From positions 992,001 through 1,056,000 of the forward strand of contig JAFLBJ010000001.1 of NCBI GenBank assembly GCA_017303415.1: 64,000 nucleotides of DNA. Reading direction: 5' to 3'. Position numbers and translations under genes: made by a program. Positions 52,835 to 61,532 of this stretch are shown here, piece by piece (positions within the stretch are counted from its first letter, which is position 1; each line of letters begins with the position of its first letter). The notes beneath the pieces are model-generated. The model saw only the letters and a program-made list of their open reading frames with translations. It did no database searches and had not been told where the DNA came from. Source of the DNA: Chitinophagales bacterium. GTDB taxonomy: Bacteria > Bacteroidota > Bacteroidia > Chitinophagales > Chitinophagaceae.

Positions 52835-53458
52835 ATGGAATTGAAAACGATCAGCTCAACGACGATTCCCGGGTACCGGGTCTATGAGTATTTATTGGTA
52901 CTTACACCACCGGAGGAACTGCGTCACCGGATCGTGAAAGTAAAACAGGAATTTGCCGAAAAATTTCAGGTGGAATCAGGAGTGGGGATCAAACCCCACC
53001 TGGCCCTGGCTAATTTTGTGCAATACGACATGATGGAAGACCGGCTCGTAAGCCGATTGCAAACCATTGCCATGGGGCATCCGCCAATCAAGGTGGAATT
53101 GCGTGATTTTGGAAGCTTTCCTTCACATACTATCTATATCAATGTCATTTCCAAATTACCCATCCAGCAATTGGTAAAAGGTATCCGTCGCGATGCCCAG
53201 CGTCTGATGAAATTGAATGATGACCACAAGCCTCATTTCATGCTGGATCCTTTTTTCTCCATCGCCCGGCGCCTGAAACCCTGGCAGTATGAAAAGGGTT
53301 GGCTGGAGTATAGTCACAAAACCTTCACCGGTCGCTTTATCGCCGATGGGTTGTTATTGCTAAAAAGACCCGTTGGGGAAATGCGGTACCAGATTGTGAA
53401 GCGGCTGGATTTTATGAACCTGCCCGTGTTGACAAAGCAGGGAGAGCTTTTTTTATAG
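52835..53458 (+). CDS. 2H phosphoesterase-like (2'-5' RNA ligase family-like) protein
   Basis: 207 residues. Two His-hydrophobic motifs in matching positions of a duplicated fold: KPHLALANF (about residue 54) and KPHFMLDPFFSIAR (about residue 130), with the SFPSHTIYINVIS strand between. In active 2H enzymes these read HxS/Tx; here both Ser/Thr positions are replaced (HLAL, HFML), so catalysis is doubtful. Divergent from umuDC and sharing the palindrome at 52768, so it may be damage-induced. Family placement is moderate. Confidence 0.65.
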   Translation: MELKTISSTTIPGYRVYEYLLVLTPPEELRHRIVKVKQEFAEKFQVESGVGIKPHLALANFVQYDMMEDRLVSRLQTIAMGHPPIKVELRDFGSFPSHTIYINVISKLPIQQLVKGIRRDAQRLMKLNDDHKPHFMLDPFFSIARRLKPWQYEKGWLEYSHKTFTGRFIADGLLLLKRPVGEMRYQIVKRLDFMNLPVLTKQGELFL

Positions 53459-53464
53459 CATTGA

Positions 53465-53619
53465 TTCACCGCAGAGAACAGGAGGAAGCAGAGTTACGCA
53501 GAGAAATTATGAATTATTGATTATTAATTTCTGCTTATGATCTGAGATTTGCAACCAGCTTACGATATAATCAATGATTTCTCTGCGTAACTCCGCGTTC
53601 TCTTGTTCTCTGCGGTGAA
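53465..53619. repeat. Family A inverted repeat, copy A4
   Basis: Arms 53465-53507 and 53577-53619 pair over 43 bp with about five mismatches; the words are the same as A1. The loop is 69 nt, AT-rich. Lies between two rightward genes. Confidence 0.83.
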
Positions 53620-53646
53620 AAAAACTTCATTACCCGTACTTCCAAA

Positions 53647-54717
53647 ATGCAAAAAGATCCCAACCCTACTCCCTATCACCACGGTAGAGGTGCACAATTC
53701 AATACCCCTAACCGGTTTCAAAAAAATGAACTCACCCGCGAGCACATCGAAGGCGTGGATGACTGGGAAGACCTCACCGGCTCCACCCAGTATTTATTAC
53801 AGGAGAGCAAATCCATCGTAAACAAAATAGAGAGTCCGGATGTAGGAATGTCCTATAGTATGAATCCCTATGCCGGCTGCGAACATGGTTGTATCTATTG
53901 TTATGCCCGCAATGTGCATGAATACTGGGGTTATAGTGCCGGTGTTGATTTTGAGCAAAAGATCATCGTGAAAAAAAATGCGCCCCAACTCCTGCGTAAA
54001 TTCCTGATGAAACCGGCCTGGGATGCCACACCGATCATGTTGAGTGGGAACACGGATTGTTATCAACCGGCTGAACAAAAATTCCGGTTGACACGAGGTT
54101 TACTCGAAGTATGCAATGAATTCAACCAACCGGTTGGGATTTTGACCAAGAATTCCTGGATACTAAAGGACAAGGACCTGCTGCAGGAAATGGGCAGGAA
54201 GAATATTGTTTCGGCCATGGTATCGATCACTTCCTTTGATGAAGACCTGCGGCGACAAATGGAACCACGTACCACGACGGCCAAACAAAAATTAAAAGTG
54301 ATACATGAACTCAGCAAGGCAGGTGTGCGGATGGGGATCATGATGGGCCCGATGATACCCGGGCTGAATGAACATGAGATGCAGCGGATCATGAAGGCCG
54401 CGCGTGACAATGGCGCCAGCTTTACCGCCTATACCTTTATCCGCCTGAATGGCGCCATCAAATTATTGTTTCATGATTGGTTGTATAAAAACTTCCCCGA
54501 TCGTGCGGATAAGGTCTGGCACCTGATTGAGCAAAGTCATGGTGGAAAAGTAAACGACAGCCAGTATGGAAGACGCATGCGCGGTGAAGGGAATGTTGCC
54601 GAACTGGTGCACCAGCAATATAAGAAGTATGGGAAGTTGTATGGAATGAACGCGGAAGAATGGAGCCTGGAGCGTGGGTTGTTTAAACGGCCCGGGGAGC
54701 AGATGAAGTTATTTTAG
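53647..54717 (+). CDS. PA0069-family radical SAM protein
   Basis: 356 residues. The [4Fe-4S]-SAM motif is CEHGCIYCYARNVHEYWGY (CxxxCxxC), preceded by MSYSMNPYAG, followed by TPIMLSGNTDCYQPAE and ILTKNSWILKDKDLL, the pattern of the PA0069 / Rv2578c group related to spore photoproduct lyase. Its N-terminus (HHGRGAQFNTPNRFQKN) is also typical. Reaction not established for this group; DNA or RNA repair-type chemistry has been suggested by similarity. Its location beside umuDC is suggestive only. Confidence 0.88.
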   Translation: MQKDPNPTPYHHGRGAQFNTPNRFQKNELTREHIEGVDDWEDLTGSTQYLLQESKSIVNKIESPDVGMSYSMNPYAGCEHGCIYCYARNVHEYWGYSAGVDFEQKIIVKKNAPQLLRKFLMKPAWDATPIMLSGNTDCYQPAEQKFRLTRGLLEVCNEFNQPVGILTKNSWILKDKDLLQEMGRKNIVSAMVSITSFDEDLRRQMEPRTTTAKQKLKVIHELSKAGVRMGIMMGPMIPGLNEHEMQRIMKAARDNGASFTAYTFIRLNGAIKLLFHDWLYKNFPDRADKVWHLIEQSHGGKVNDSQYGRRMRGEGNVAELVHQQYKKYGKLYGMNAEEWSLERGLFKRPGEQMKLF

Positions 54718-54723
54718 CAATAT

Positions 54724-54775
54724 GAATTTCATGAAATACACGGATTGCATGTAATCCGTGTATTTCATGAAATTC
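54724..54775. terminator. Perfect 23-bp hairpin between convergent genes
   Basis: Arms 54724-54746 and 54753-54775 are exact reverse complements (ATTTCATGAAATACACGGAT type) with a 6-nt loop GCATGT. It sits 6 nt after each stop codon, fitting a two-way terminator, although T-runs are weak. Confidence 0.6.
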
Positions 54776-54781
54776 GTGTTA

Positions 54782-55933
54782 TTAGACCTTTATATAAATC
54801 TTCTTCCTGTCCAGCCAATAACAGATCAACCACATCAACGTAATCACGGCAAGTGCGTACAACAAGGAACCCACGCGTGGATCGCCGGGGATATGGACCA
54901 GTACGCGTTCATACAACCAGTTCCAGGGGTTGACGCCATCACCCATCCGGATCAATGCAAAGGTTTTTGGTAAAAAGGCACTCAGCGCAAAAACAAAGAG
55001 GGCATTTTTTCCAAACACATCAAAGAACCGGGATAAAAAGCCTTTTACATTTCTGAATTCAATAAGGTAGATCATGGTGGCAATGGTCATAGTGGCCAGT
55101 CCGCAGGTATAGATCGTATAGGAGCTTGTCCAGATCTTTTTATTGATCGGGAATACAGTATCCCACATAAATCCACACAGGATCATGGCTATGCCGGCTA
55201 CAAAAAGCCCGGTGAGCATTTCGTAGTTTTTTCCTTTTTTCTGAATATAATCTCCCACGAGATACCCAAATATCACATTCACGATCGCGGGGATGGTACT
55301 CATGATGCCTTCGGGATCAAAGGGCACACCTTCCCCTTTGTACATATGGGCCACACCCAGCACGGCCCGGTCTACCTGGTTGCCAAACCAACCCATCATG
55401 CTGTAAGGATCGGCGGGATCGCCCAATGTGGCGCAGAGTACCCAATAAAGCAGGAGCAGGACCAACCCCGCAAAAAAGGCGAGCCGGGGTTTTAAATAAT
55501 AGATCATTACGGCGGCGAAGAAATAACAGAGGGCAATACGGGCCAATACCCCAAGGATGCGGACACCCTGTTCATTCCCTTTGCTATCGATATAGGACCA
55601 GGGTTTGAATACCAACCCATCGGCGCTGTATTTGAAAAAGGGCCACCAGGTAAGAAACAGTCCAATGGCAAAGATGAGCAGGGACCGTTTCACCACTTTT
55701 TTCCAAAAAGCCGCGTCACCCCCTGCCTGCAAACGGGGCATGACAAACGAAAAGGCATTGCCTACGGCAAACAGGAAAAAGGGGAATACCAGATCGGTGG
55801 GGGTCAACCCGTGCCATGCCGCGTGTTTCAGCGGAGGGAAATTATGGGTCCAACTACCAGGGTTGTTTACCAGTATCATCAGGCAAACAGTGGCCCCCCG
55901 GAATACGTCAAGGGAGTAGAAGCGCTGGTTCAA
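54782..55933 (-). CDS. HGSNAT/NagX-like membrane acyltransferase (DUF5009 type)
   Basis: 383 residues with about ten membrane helices. The N-terminal signature RFYSLDVFRGATVCLMILVNNPG and HAAWHGLTPTDLVFPFFLFAVG (catalytic-type His) is shared with heparan-alpha-glucosaminide N-acetyltransferase and bacterial NagX. The family moves acetyl groups across the membrane to sugar amino groups. Substrate unknown here; aminosugar use would suit the recycling genes elsewhere in the window. Confidence 0.85.
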   Translation of the reverse strand: MNQRFYSLDVFRGATVCLMILVNNPGSWTHNFPPLKHAAWHGLTPTDLVFPFFLFAVGNAFSFVMPRLQAGGDAAFWKKVVKRSLLIFAIGLFLTWWPFFKYSADGLVFKPWSYIDSKGNEQGVRILGVLARIALCYFFAAVMIYYLKPRLAFFAGLVLLLLYWVLCATLGDPADPYSMMGWFGNQVDRAVLGVAHMYKGEGVPFDPEGIMSTIPAIVNVIFGYLVGDYIQKKGKNYEMLTGLFVAGIAMILCGFMWDTVFPINKKIWTSSYTIYTCGLATMTIATMIYLIEFRNVKGFLSRFFDVFGKNALFVFALSAFLPKTFALIRMGDGVNPWNWLYERVLVHIPGDPRVGSLLYALAVITLMWLICYWLDRKKIYIKV

Positions 55934-56135
55934 AGCAGTTTGGTTTTAGGGAAGTTAGGATTTTATTGGAATACTATGATTGCGCGAATGAAGGGGAACA
56001 TTTGGAAATAAGGATTTACGCTGATTACACCGATTACACGAATTTGACCTTTGCGGCGGATGGATGATTTTCCGGCGCGTTCACAGCGGGAAACCTCGCT
56101 ATGACAAATTGGGAAAATAGTTGAACCTTTGCTTC
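55934..56135. other. Intergenic spacer with one-sided GATTACAC repeat
   Basis: The gap of about 200 nt holds a one-sided repeat at 56009-56044 (GATTACACCGATTACACGAA), without its other arm, and an AACCTTTG box just before the 56136 gene. No reading frame of note. Confidence 0.4.
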
Positions 56136-56630
56136 ATGTCCGACTATTTTGTCCATCCCACCGCTGTTGTTGATGAAGGTGCCCAGATCGGGAAAGGAAC
56201 CCGTATCTGGCATTTTTGCCACCTGATGCCACAGACTGTATTAGGGGAAGATTGCATTCTGGGGCAAAATGTCTTTATTGACAATAATGCCCGGATCGGT
56301 GACCGGGTAAAAGTGCAGAATAATGTCTCCATTTATAACGGGGTAGTGGTCGAGGACGATGTTTTCCTCGGTCCATCCGTGGTGTTTACCAATGTGATCA
56401 ATCCCCGGAGTTTTATAGAGCGCAAGTCAGAATTCCAACCTACCATCATTCGAAAGGGCGCAACCATTGGCGCTAATGCCACCATTCTTTGCGGGGTAGA
56501 GATAGGCGAATACGCCATGATCGGAGCAGGGGCGGTGGTGACCAGAAATGTACTCCCTTATGCCCTGGTTGTGGGTAATCCCGCCCGCCAGACCGGATGG
56601 GTAAATAAGGATGGCCAAACCAGGGTCTGA
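56136..56630 (+). CDS. Hexapeptide-repeat acyltransferase (WbpD/WlbB-like)
   Basis: 164 residues from ATG 56136. Left-handed beta-helix with repeats: [63 protein letters not shown] and [21 protein letters not shown], ending [16 protein letters not shown]. It matches the UDP-sugar N-acetyltransferases of O-antigen loci. Fits the polysaccharide cluster that follows. Confidence 0.9.
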   Translation: MSDYFVHPTAVVDEGAQIGKGTRIWHFCHLMPQTVLGEDCILGQNVFIDNNARIGDRVKVQNNVSIYNGVVVEDDVFLGPSVVFTNVINPRSFIERKSEFQPTIIRKGATIGANATILCGVEIGEYAMIGAGAVVTRNVLPYALVVGNPARQTGWVNKDGQTRV

Positions 56631-56681
56631 TTTTAGGCCATTCGATGTTTCAACTTATTCAGTATGTGTGCATTTTATTCA

Positions 56682-56712
56682 TTTGTCAGTCACAGACAAG
56701 GGATTATATTTG
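56682..56712 (+). promoter_or_regulatory. Consensus promoter TTTG-N19-TATATTTG of the polysaccharide locus
   Basis: TTTG at 56682-56685, exactly 19 nt, then TATATTTG at 56705-56712: a full match to the Bacteroidota -33/-7 consensus. It drives the UpxY gene (GTG at 56783) with a leader of about 65 nt. Confidence 0.75.
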
Positions 56713-56727
56713 CATCCGAATTAAGGA

Positions 56728-56746
56728 AACGAATAATTTATTCGTT
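56728..56746. promoter_or_regulatory. 19-nt inverted repeat in the upxY leader
   Basis: AACGAATAA-T-TTATTCGTT, perfect 9-bp arms. Lies inside the predicted leader, so it may be a binding site or a weak RNA hairpin acting on antiterminator expression. Confidence 0.45.
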
Positions 56747-56782
56747 ATCTAATTGATTTTCATTTAGTTACAATATTTTTCT

Positions 56783-57310
56783 GTGACTGAAGTGGCGAAG
56801 CCGTCCCGAAAACCGGCCAGATGGTATGCACTCTACACCCGCTCCCGGTGGGAAAAAAAGGTGAACCAGCTATTGACCGAGCGGGGGTACGAGAGTTATT
56901 GCCCATTGAACAAGGTGACGCGTCGTTGGAGCGACCGGGTCAAGATCGTGGAAGAGCCCCTGTTCAAGTCGTATATTTTTGTCAAGATCACGGACAAGGA
57001 ACGGACTTCGGTGCGGATGGTGGAGGGGGTGATCAATTTTGTGTATTGGCAGGGGAAGCCGGCGTTGGTTCGGGAGAAGGAGATCCAAACCATTCGGAAG
57101 TTTCTGGATGAATATGATAATGTGAGTGTCGCGGAGGCGGCTTCTTTTTCTCCTCACCAGCGGGTTCGCATCATTTCCGGGCCTTTGATGGATCATGAAG
57201 GGGAAATTTTACAAATTCGAAAACGTACGGTCCAGGTTGCGATCGATAGTCTGGGCTTTATTTTGATCGCTTTTATTGACCGTAAAAAACTAACTTCGGT
57301 TCGCCAATAA
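56783..57310 (+). CDS. UpxY-family transcription antiterminator (NusG-like)
   Basis: 175 residues starting at GTG 56783. NGN domain: RWYALYTRSRWEKKVNQLL, YESYCPLNKVTRRWSDR, PLFKSYIFVKI, and MVEGVINFVYWQGKPALV; then a KOW motif (HQRVRIISGPLMDHEGEILQI). UpxY proteins let RNA polymerase run through their own capsule or exopolysaccharide operon. It is the first gene of such an operon and lies behind a consensus promoter, as in Bacteroides. Confidence 0.93.
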   Translation: MTEVAKPSRKPARWYALYTRSRWEKKVNQLLTERGYESYCPLNKVTRRWSDRVKIVEEPLFKSYIFVKITDKERTSVRMVEGVINFVYWQGKPALVREKEIQTIRKFLDEYDNVSVAEAASFSPHQRVRIISGPLMDHEGEILQIRKRTVQVAIDSLGFILIAFIDRKKLTSVRQ

Positions 57311-57356
57311 TGGACATATCCATTGAAAGGTGACCACTAACCCAAATCCAAATCAC

Positions 57357-58115
57357 ATGCGGCCACTAGCCTGTCTGATCCTGGGCATCGTTTCGTTGGT
57401 ATTTTTCTCGTGCAAACCCCAGGAAACATCGACTTACCTGCAGCATTACGCCGATTCCACTAAAAAGGACTCACTCGCCCTCGCGATAAAGAACCCGATC
57501 ATTCAAAAGAATGACCTGCTTTCTGTGCTGGTCTTTAGTGCCAGTACACTCCCGGAGATCGATGTTCTTTACAATCTTCCGGTTTCCAGTGCCGATCGGG
57601 GATACCTGGTGGATGCGGAAGGTAAGATCAATCTTCCCCGGGTTGGACCCGTGGTAGCGGAAGGACTGACCAAGGAAGAATTGGCCGCGGTCATCAAGAA
57701 AAAATTAGAGGATACCGGAGAACTGACACTACCCAGTGTTTCTGTACGGTTTCTGAGCTATTCCATAACCGTATTGGGTGAGGTAGCGGCGCCAGGACGC
57801 TTTTCCATTCCCAACGAAAGGGTGACCGTACTGGAAGCTATCGGCCTGGCCGGCGACCTGACCTTGTATGGAAAAAAGAAAGAGGTTATGGTACTCCGCG
57901 AAAAGGATGGCAAACTGGAGCAAGCCATACTCGACCTCACTTCCAAAGACATCATTGCTTCACCCTATTATTTTCTGAGCCAGAATGATGTGGTCATTGT
58001 CAATGCCGACAAGAACAAGAACCAGGTCAAGGAGCAGGTAACTGCCCAACGTATCAGTCTGGGATTGAGTATCGTTACTTCCCTGGCCATTCTGTATAAT
58101 ATCTTTAGAAAATAG
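57357..58115 (+). CDS. Polysaccharide export lipoprotein (Wza/BexD-like)
   Basis: 252 residues from ATG 57357; a GTG at 57330 would add 9 polar residues before the signal. Lipobox VFFSC. Poly_export domain: KNDLLSVLVFSASTLPEIDV and GYLVDAEGKINLPRVGPVVAEGLTKEEL, then SLBB-like SYSITVLGEVAAPGRFSIPNERVTVLEAIGLAGDLTLYGKKK. A C-terminal helix (LGLSIVTSLAILYNIF) may insert in a membrane. Forms the outer-membrane channel for the polymer, with the Wzc-type kinase as partner. Confidence 0.92.
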   Translation: MRPLACLILGIVSLVFFSCKPQETSTYLQHYADSTKKDSLALAIKNPIIQKNDLLSVLVFSASTLPEIDVLYNLPVSSADRGYLVDAEGKINLPRVGPVVAEGLTKEELAAVIKKKLEDTGELTLPSVSVRFLSYSITVLGEVAAPGRFSIPNERVTVLEAIGLAGDLTLYGKKKEVMVLREKDGKLEQAILDLTSKDIIASPYYFLSQNDVVIVNADKNKNQVKEQVTAQRISLGLSIVTSLAILYNIFRK

Positions 58116-58154
58116 GGCACAACCTTTACACATCATCAATAACCAATAATTGGA

Positions 58155-60533
58155 ATGGAAGAAAATCAGGTAGTCAATAAGGATCTGGGTGGTCTTTCCA
58201 TACGGGATATCTTTTTTAAATATATCCGGTTCTTACCCGCTTTCCTTATCTCCATCGCGGTGGCCCTCTTAGGTGCCTTTTTATACCTGCGTTATACCAC
58301 CCCTATTTACAGGGCTTCCGGTACGATCACCTTTATTGAAGAGAAGGGAAGAGGAGATAAACTCGATGAGATATTCAACAGCAACAAGACCCAGGATGTA
58401 TTGGCGGAGATCGAAGTACTGAAATCAAAACCCCTGATGGAACGGGTGGTGACTTCCTTAGGACTTCAAACTACCTATAATGCGGTAGGAAAGATCAAGA
58501 CCCTGAACATCTATAAGAGCTGTCCCTTCCGGATGGAAATCCTAAGTATCACGGATTCACTCCGCTCTTTTTCCATGGGCATCAAGTTTGTGGATGACCA
58601 GCATTTTCAGATCAATAACGAATCCACCCTTTATTCCTTTGGCCAGCAGTTTCAGAATGCCTACGGACGGTTTTCGATGAAACCGGCAGGACAAGAATTT
58701 GGATCAGCCAAAGGAAAGGAGTTTAGTGTTTCCTGGAACCCTTCACCGATCGTGGCTACCTGGTATGCCCCGATGATCCGTGTTTCACCCAAGATCGTAG
58801 GATCAAACATCTATAATATATCGATCGATATCTCCAACCAACAACTGGGCGTTGATATCATCAATCAATTGATGCGGGAATACCAGGTATTCAACCTGGA
58901 AGAAAAGAACAGGGCAACACGTGGTGTGCTCTCCTTTGTCAATGACCGGCTTGACTTTTTGCAAAGGGATATTGACTCGATCAAGGTCCGTCTCCGGAAT
59001 TACCGTAAAGAGAACGGCATTACCAATATCGAGCTTCAGTCAGAGAACTATTTTGCTACAATGACGGAGGCGGAAAGGGCGGCCTATGAGAACAGCATTC
59101 AATTGGAGATTGCCAAGATGATCGAGATCTACCTGGTCGATCGACAGAATGCTTTTGACGCCATCCCCAGTGCCCTTAACCTGCAGGATGCTACTTTGAA
59201 TGGATTGGTGGAACAATACAATGCGCTCCAGTTCGAACGGAAAAAGTACCTCGATGCGAGCGTACCGGAAGGAAACCCGATGGTCAAACAAAAGACCAGT
59301 GCCATTGAGCAGGCCCGACTGGGTTTGCTGGAGAACCTGAAAAATGTGAAACGTTCCTATCAACGGATCATTGATGATAACCTGCGCCGGAGCGGTGCTT
59401 CCGAATCACAGGTAAAACAACTTCCGGAAAAGGAACAGAAACAGCAGGAGATCGTTCGTGACCTGGAGATCAAGGAGAACCTGTACAAGTTCTTGTTGGA
59501 AGAAAAGGAGAAGACCTCGATGCAACAGGCCTCCAACCTTGCCAACTCCAAGATATTGGAAGATGCGGTTGGTTCAGGCACTCCGATAAAACCCAACAGA
59601 AGAGGGATCCAATTGCTTTCGTTTATCATTGGGCTTGGCTTACCAGCCATGTTCATCTTCTTCCTGGAATTGATAAACGATAAGATCTATACCCGATACG
59701 ATATTGAGAAGATCACCGATGCGGCTGTGATGGGAGAGGTTGGTCACTCCTATAGTAGTTCGGTACTGGTAGTGAGTAAGACAAACCGGTCAATGGTGGC
59801 GGAACAATTCCGCATTGTGCGATCGAATTTGCAATACATATTGAATAAGGTGGAGAAACCGGTCATATTGGTCACCTCCTCCTTTAGTGGAGAGGGTAAA
59901 TCCTTTGTTACCACCAACCTGGCCGGGGTTATGGGGTTAGCCGGTCGAAAAACGGTGATCCTCGAGTTTGATATTCGTAAACCCAAGATCCTTTCGGGGT
60001 TAAAGCTCCATCAGAAGATCGGTATCAGTAACTACCTCGTGGGTAAGGCCACGCTCGAAGAACTGCCTTTAGCTGTACCGGGTTGTGAGAACCTGTATGT
60101 AGTGAGTTGCGGACCTGTACCACCCAACCCTTCGGAATTATTGCTGGATGAACGGGTGGCCAAACTCTTCGCCTGGCTGAAAGAGAATTTTGATGTAGTT
60201 ATCATTGATACCGCGCCGGTAGGTATGGTGAGTGACGCGATGACGCTGGGCAAGTTTGCTGATGCCACCTTGTATATCGTACGGCAGGGCTATACCTATA
60301 AAAAACAGATCGGACTGATCGATGAGTTTTATAAAGGAAGCCGTTTACCACGTATCTCTATTGTGATCAATGATGTGAAACTCAGACCCGGTTATGGATA
60401 CTATGGGTATGGCCGGTATGGATATGGGTATGGATACAGCGGCGGTTATTATGACCTGGAAAAAGACAATCGTTCTGTAATAAAGAAATTTCTGGAATTC
60501 AAATGGTTTGCCCGGTTATTCAACCGTAAATGA
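58155..60533 (+). CDS. Wzc-type chain-length protein with BY-kinase domain
   Basis: 792 residues. Wzz domain with two membrane helices (about 30-50, and about 490-510 near LLSFIIGLGLPAMFIFFLEL), a long coiled coil (residues about 250-470), then the bacterial tyrosine kinase: Walker A SSFSGEGKSFVTTNLAG, A' VILEFDIRKPKI, Walker B VVIIDTAPVGMVSDAMTLG. The C-terminus carries a tyrosine/glycine cluster (positions 60394-60454, about a dozen Tyr), the usual autophosphorylation tail. It controls polymer length and export. Confidence 0.93.
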   Translation: MEENQVVNKDLGGLSIRDIFFKYIRFLPAFLISIAVALLGAFLYLRYTTPIYRASGTITFIEEKGRGDKLDEIFNSNKTQDVLAEIEVLKSKPLMERVVTSLGLQTTYNAVGKIKTLNIYKSCPFRMEILSITDSLRSFSMGIKFVDDQHFQINNESTLYSFGQQFQNAYGRFSMKPAGQEFGSAKGKEFSVSWNPSPIVATWYAPMIRVSPKIVGSNIYNISIDISNQQLGVDIINQLMREYQVFNLEEKNRATRGVLSFVNDRLDFLQRDIDSIKVRLRNYRKENGITNIELQSENYFATMTEAERAAYENSIQLEIAKMIEIYLVDRQNAFDAIPSALNLQDATLNGLVEQYNALQFERKKYLDASVPEGNPMVKQKTSAIEQARLGLLENLKNVKRSYQRIIDDNLRRSGASESQVKQLPEKEQKQQEIVRDLEIKENLYKFLLEEKEKTSMQQASNLANSKILEDAVGSGTPIKPNRRGIQLLSFIIGLGLPAMFIFFLELINDKIYTRYDIEKITDAAVMGEVGHSYSSSVLVVSKTNRSMVAEQFRIVRSNLQYILNKVEKPVILVTSSFSGEGKSFVTTNLAGVMGLAGRKTVILEFDIRKPKILSGLKLHQKIGISNYLVGKATLEELPLAVPGCENLYVVSCGPVPPNPSELLLDERVAKLFAWLKENFDVVIIDTAPVGMVSDAMTLGKFADATLYIVRQGYTYKKQIGLIDEFYKGSRLPRISIVINDVKLRPGYGYYGYGRYGYGYGYSGGYYDLEKDNRSVIKKFLEFKWFARLFNRK

Positions 60534-60566
60534 TTTTTATCTTTTGATCGCATCAATAAACACACT

Positions 60567-61532
60567 TTGAAGATTTTATTAACTGGTGGGGCAGGGTTCA
60601 TCGGATCCAATTTAGCGGAGCGACTGGTCAATGAGGAACGCGTGAGCCAGGTAGTGGTGTTGGATAACCTGGTTACCGGCAGCGAGGAGAATATTGCCCA
60701 TTTAAAGGGGAATCCGCGATTCACCTTCATCCAGGCCGATATCAGGGATTATAATGTTTGCCTGGAAGCCATGAAAGGAATTGACCTGGTTTCTCACCAG
60801 GCAGCGCTGGGTTCTGTACCACGTTCTATTGCCGACCCCATTACTACCAATGCAGTCAATATCAATGGGACACTCAATATTTTTAATGCTGCGCGGGAGA
60901 ATAATGTGAAACGGGTGGTGTATGCAGCATCTTCCTCAACCTATGGCGACCATCCAGGTCTTCCTAAAGTGGAGGACCAGATCGGCAGGCCCCTTTCTCC
61001 TTATGGGGTCACCAAACTGGTGAACGAACTTTATGCCAATGTATTTGCCGGATTGTATGATATGGAATTGATCGGATTGAGGTATTTCAATGTATATGGG
61101 CCTAAACAAAATCCTTTTGGCCCTTATGCAGCGGTCATTCCTTTATTCATTCATTCTTTTTTAGAGGACAAATCACCAAAGATCAACGGAAGCGGTGAGC
61201 ATAGCCGTGATTTTACTTTTGTAGAAGATGTGGTACAGGCCAACCTGCTGGCCTTGTTCACCGATTCCCCGGCTGCGGTGAACCAGGTCTATAATATTGC
61301 CCGTGGAGACAGAACCAGTTTAAATGAACTCGTGCAACTGTTGCAGAAGATCACCGGCAAGAATATTCAGGCCGATCATGGCCCTGACCGAAGAGGCGAT
61401 GTGTTGCATAGCCATGCGGATATTTCAAAGGCCCGTACTTTATTAGGATATGCGCCAACCACTTCCATTCGGGAAGGCTTGGAAAAGGCCTTTGGTTGGT
61501 ATGGCTCGAACATGCAAATTTTTACGCCATGA
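60567..61532 (+). CDS. UDP-sugar C4-epimerase-like SDR enzyme (WbpP/Gne-like)
   Basis: 321 residues. Extended SDR: NAD motif [15 protein letters not shown], catalytic SSSTYGDHPGLPKVE with YGVTK, and FNVYGPKQNPFGPYAAVIPLF. The pattern fits UDP-GlcNAc(A) 4-epimerases such as WbpP. The TTG at 60567 is taken as start because it directly precedes the [12 protein letters not shown] strand. Its stop overlaps the rmlB start (ATGA), so the two are coupled. Confidence 0.88.
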   Translation: MKILLTGGAGFIGSNLAERLVNEERVSQVVVLDNLVTGSEENIAHLKGNPRFTFIQADIRDYNVCLEAMKGIDLVSHQAALGSVPRSIADPITTNAVNINGTLNIFNAARENNVKRVVYAASSSTYGDHPGLPKVEDQIGRPLSPYGVTKLVNELYANVFAGLYDMELIGLRYFNVYGPKQNPFGPYAAVIPLFIHSFLEDKSPKINGSGEHSRDFTFVEDVVQANLLALFTDSPAAVNQVYNIARGDRTSLNELVQLLQKITGKNIQADHGPDRRGDVLHSHADISKARTLLGYAPTTSIREGLEKAFGWYGSNMQIFTP

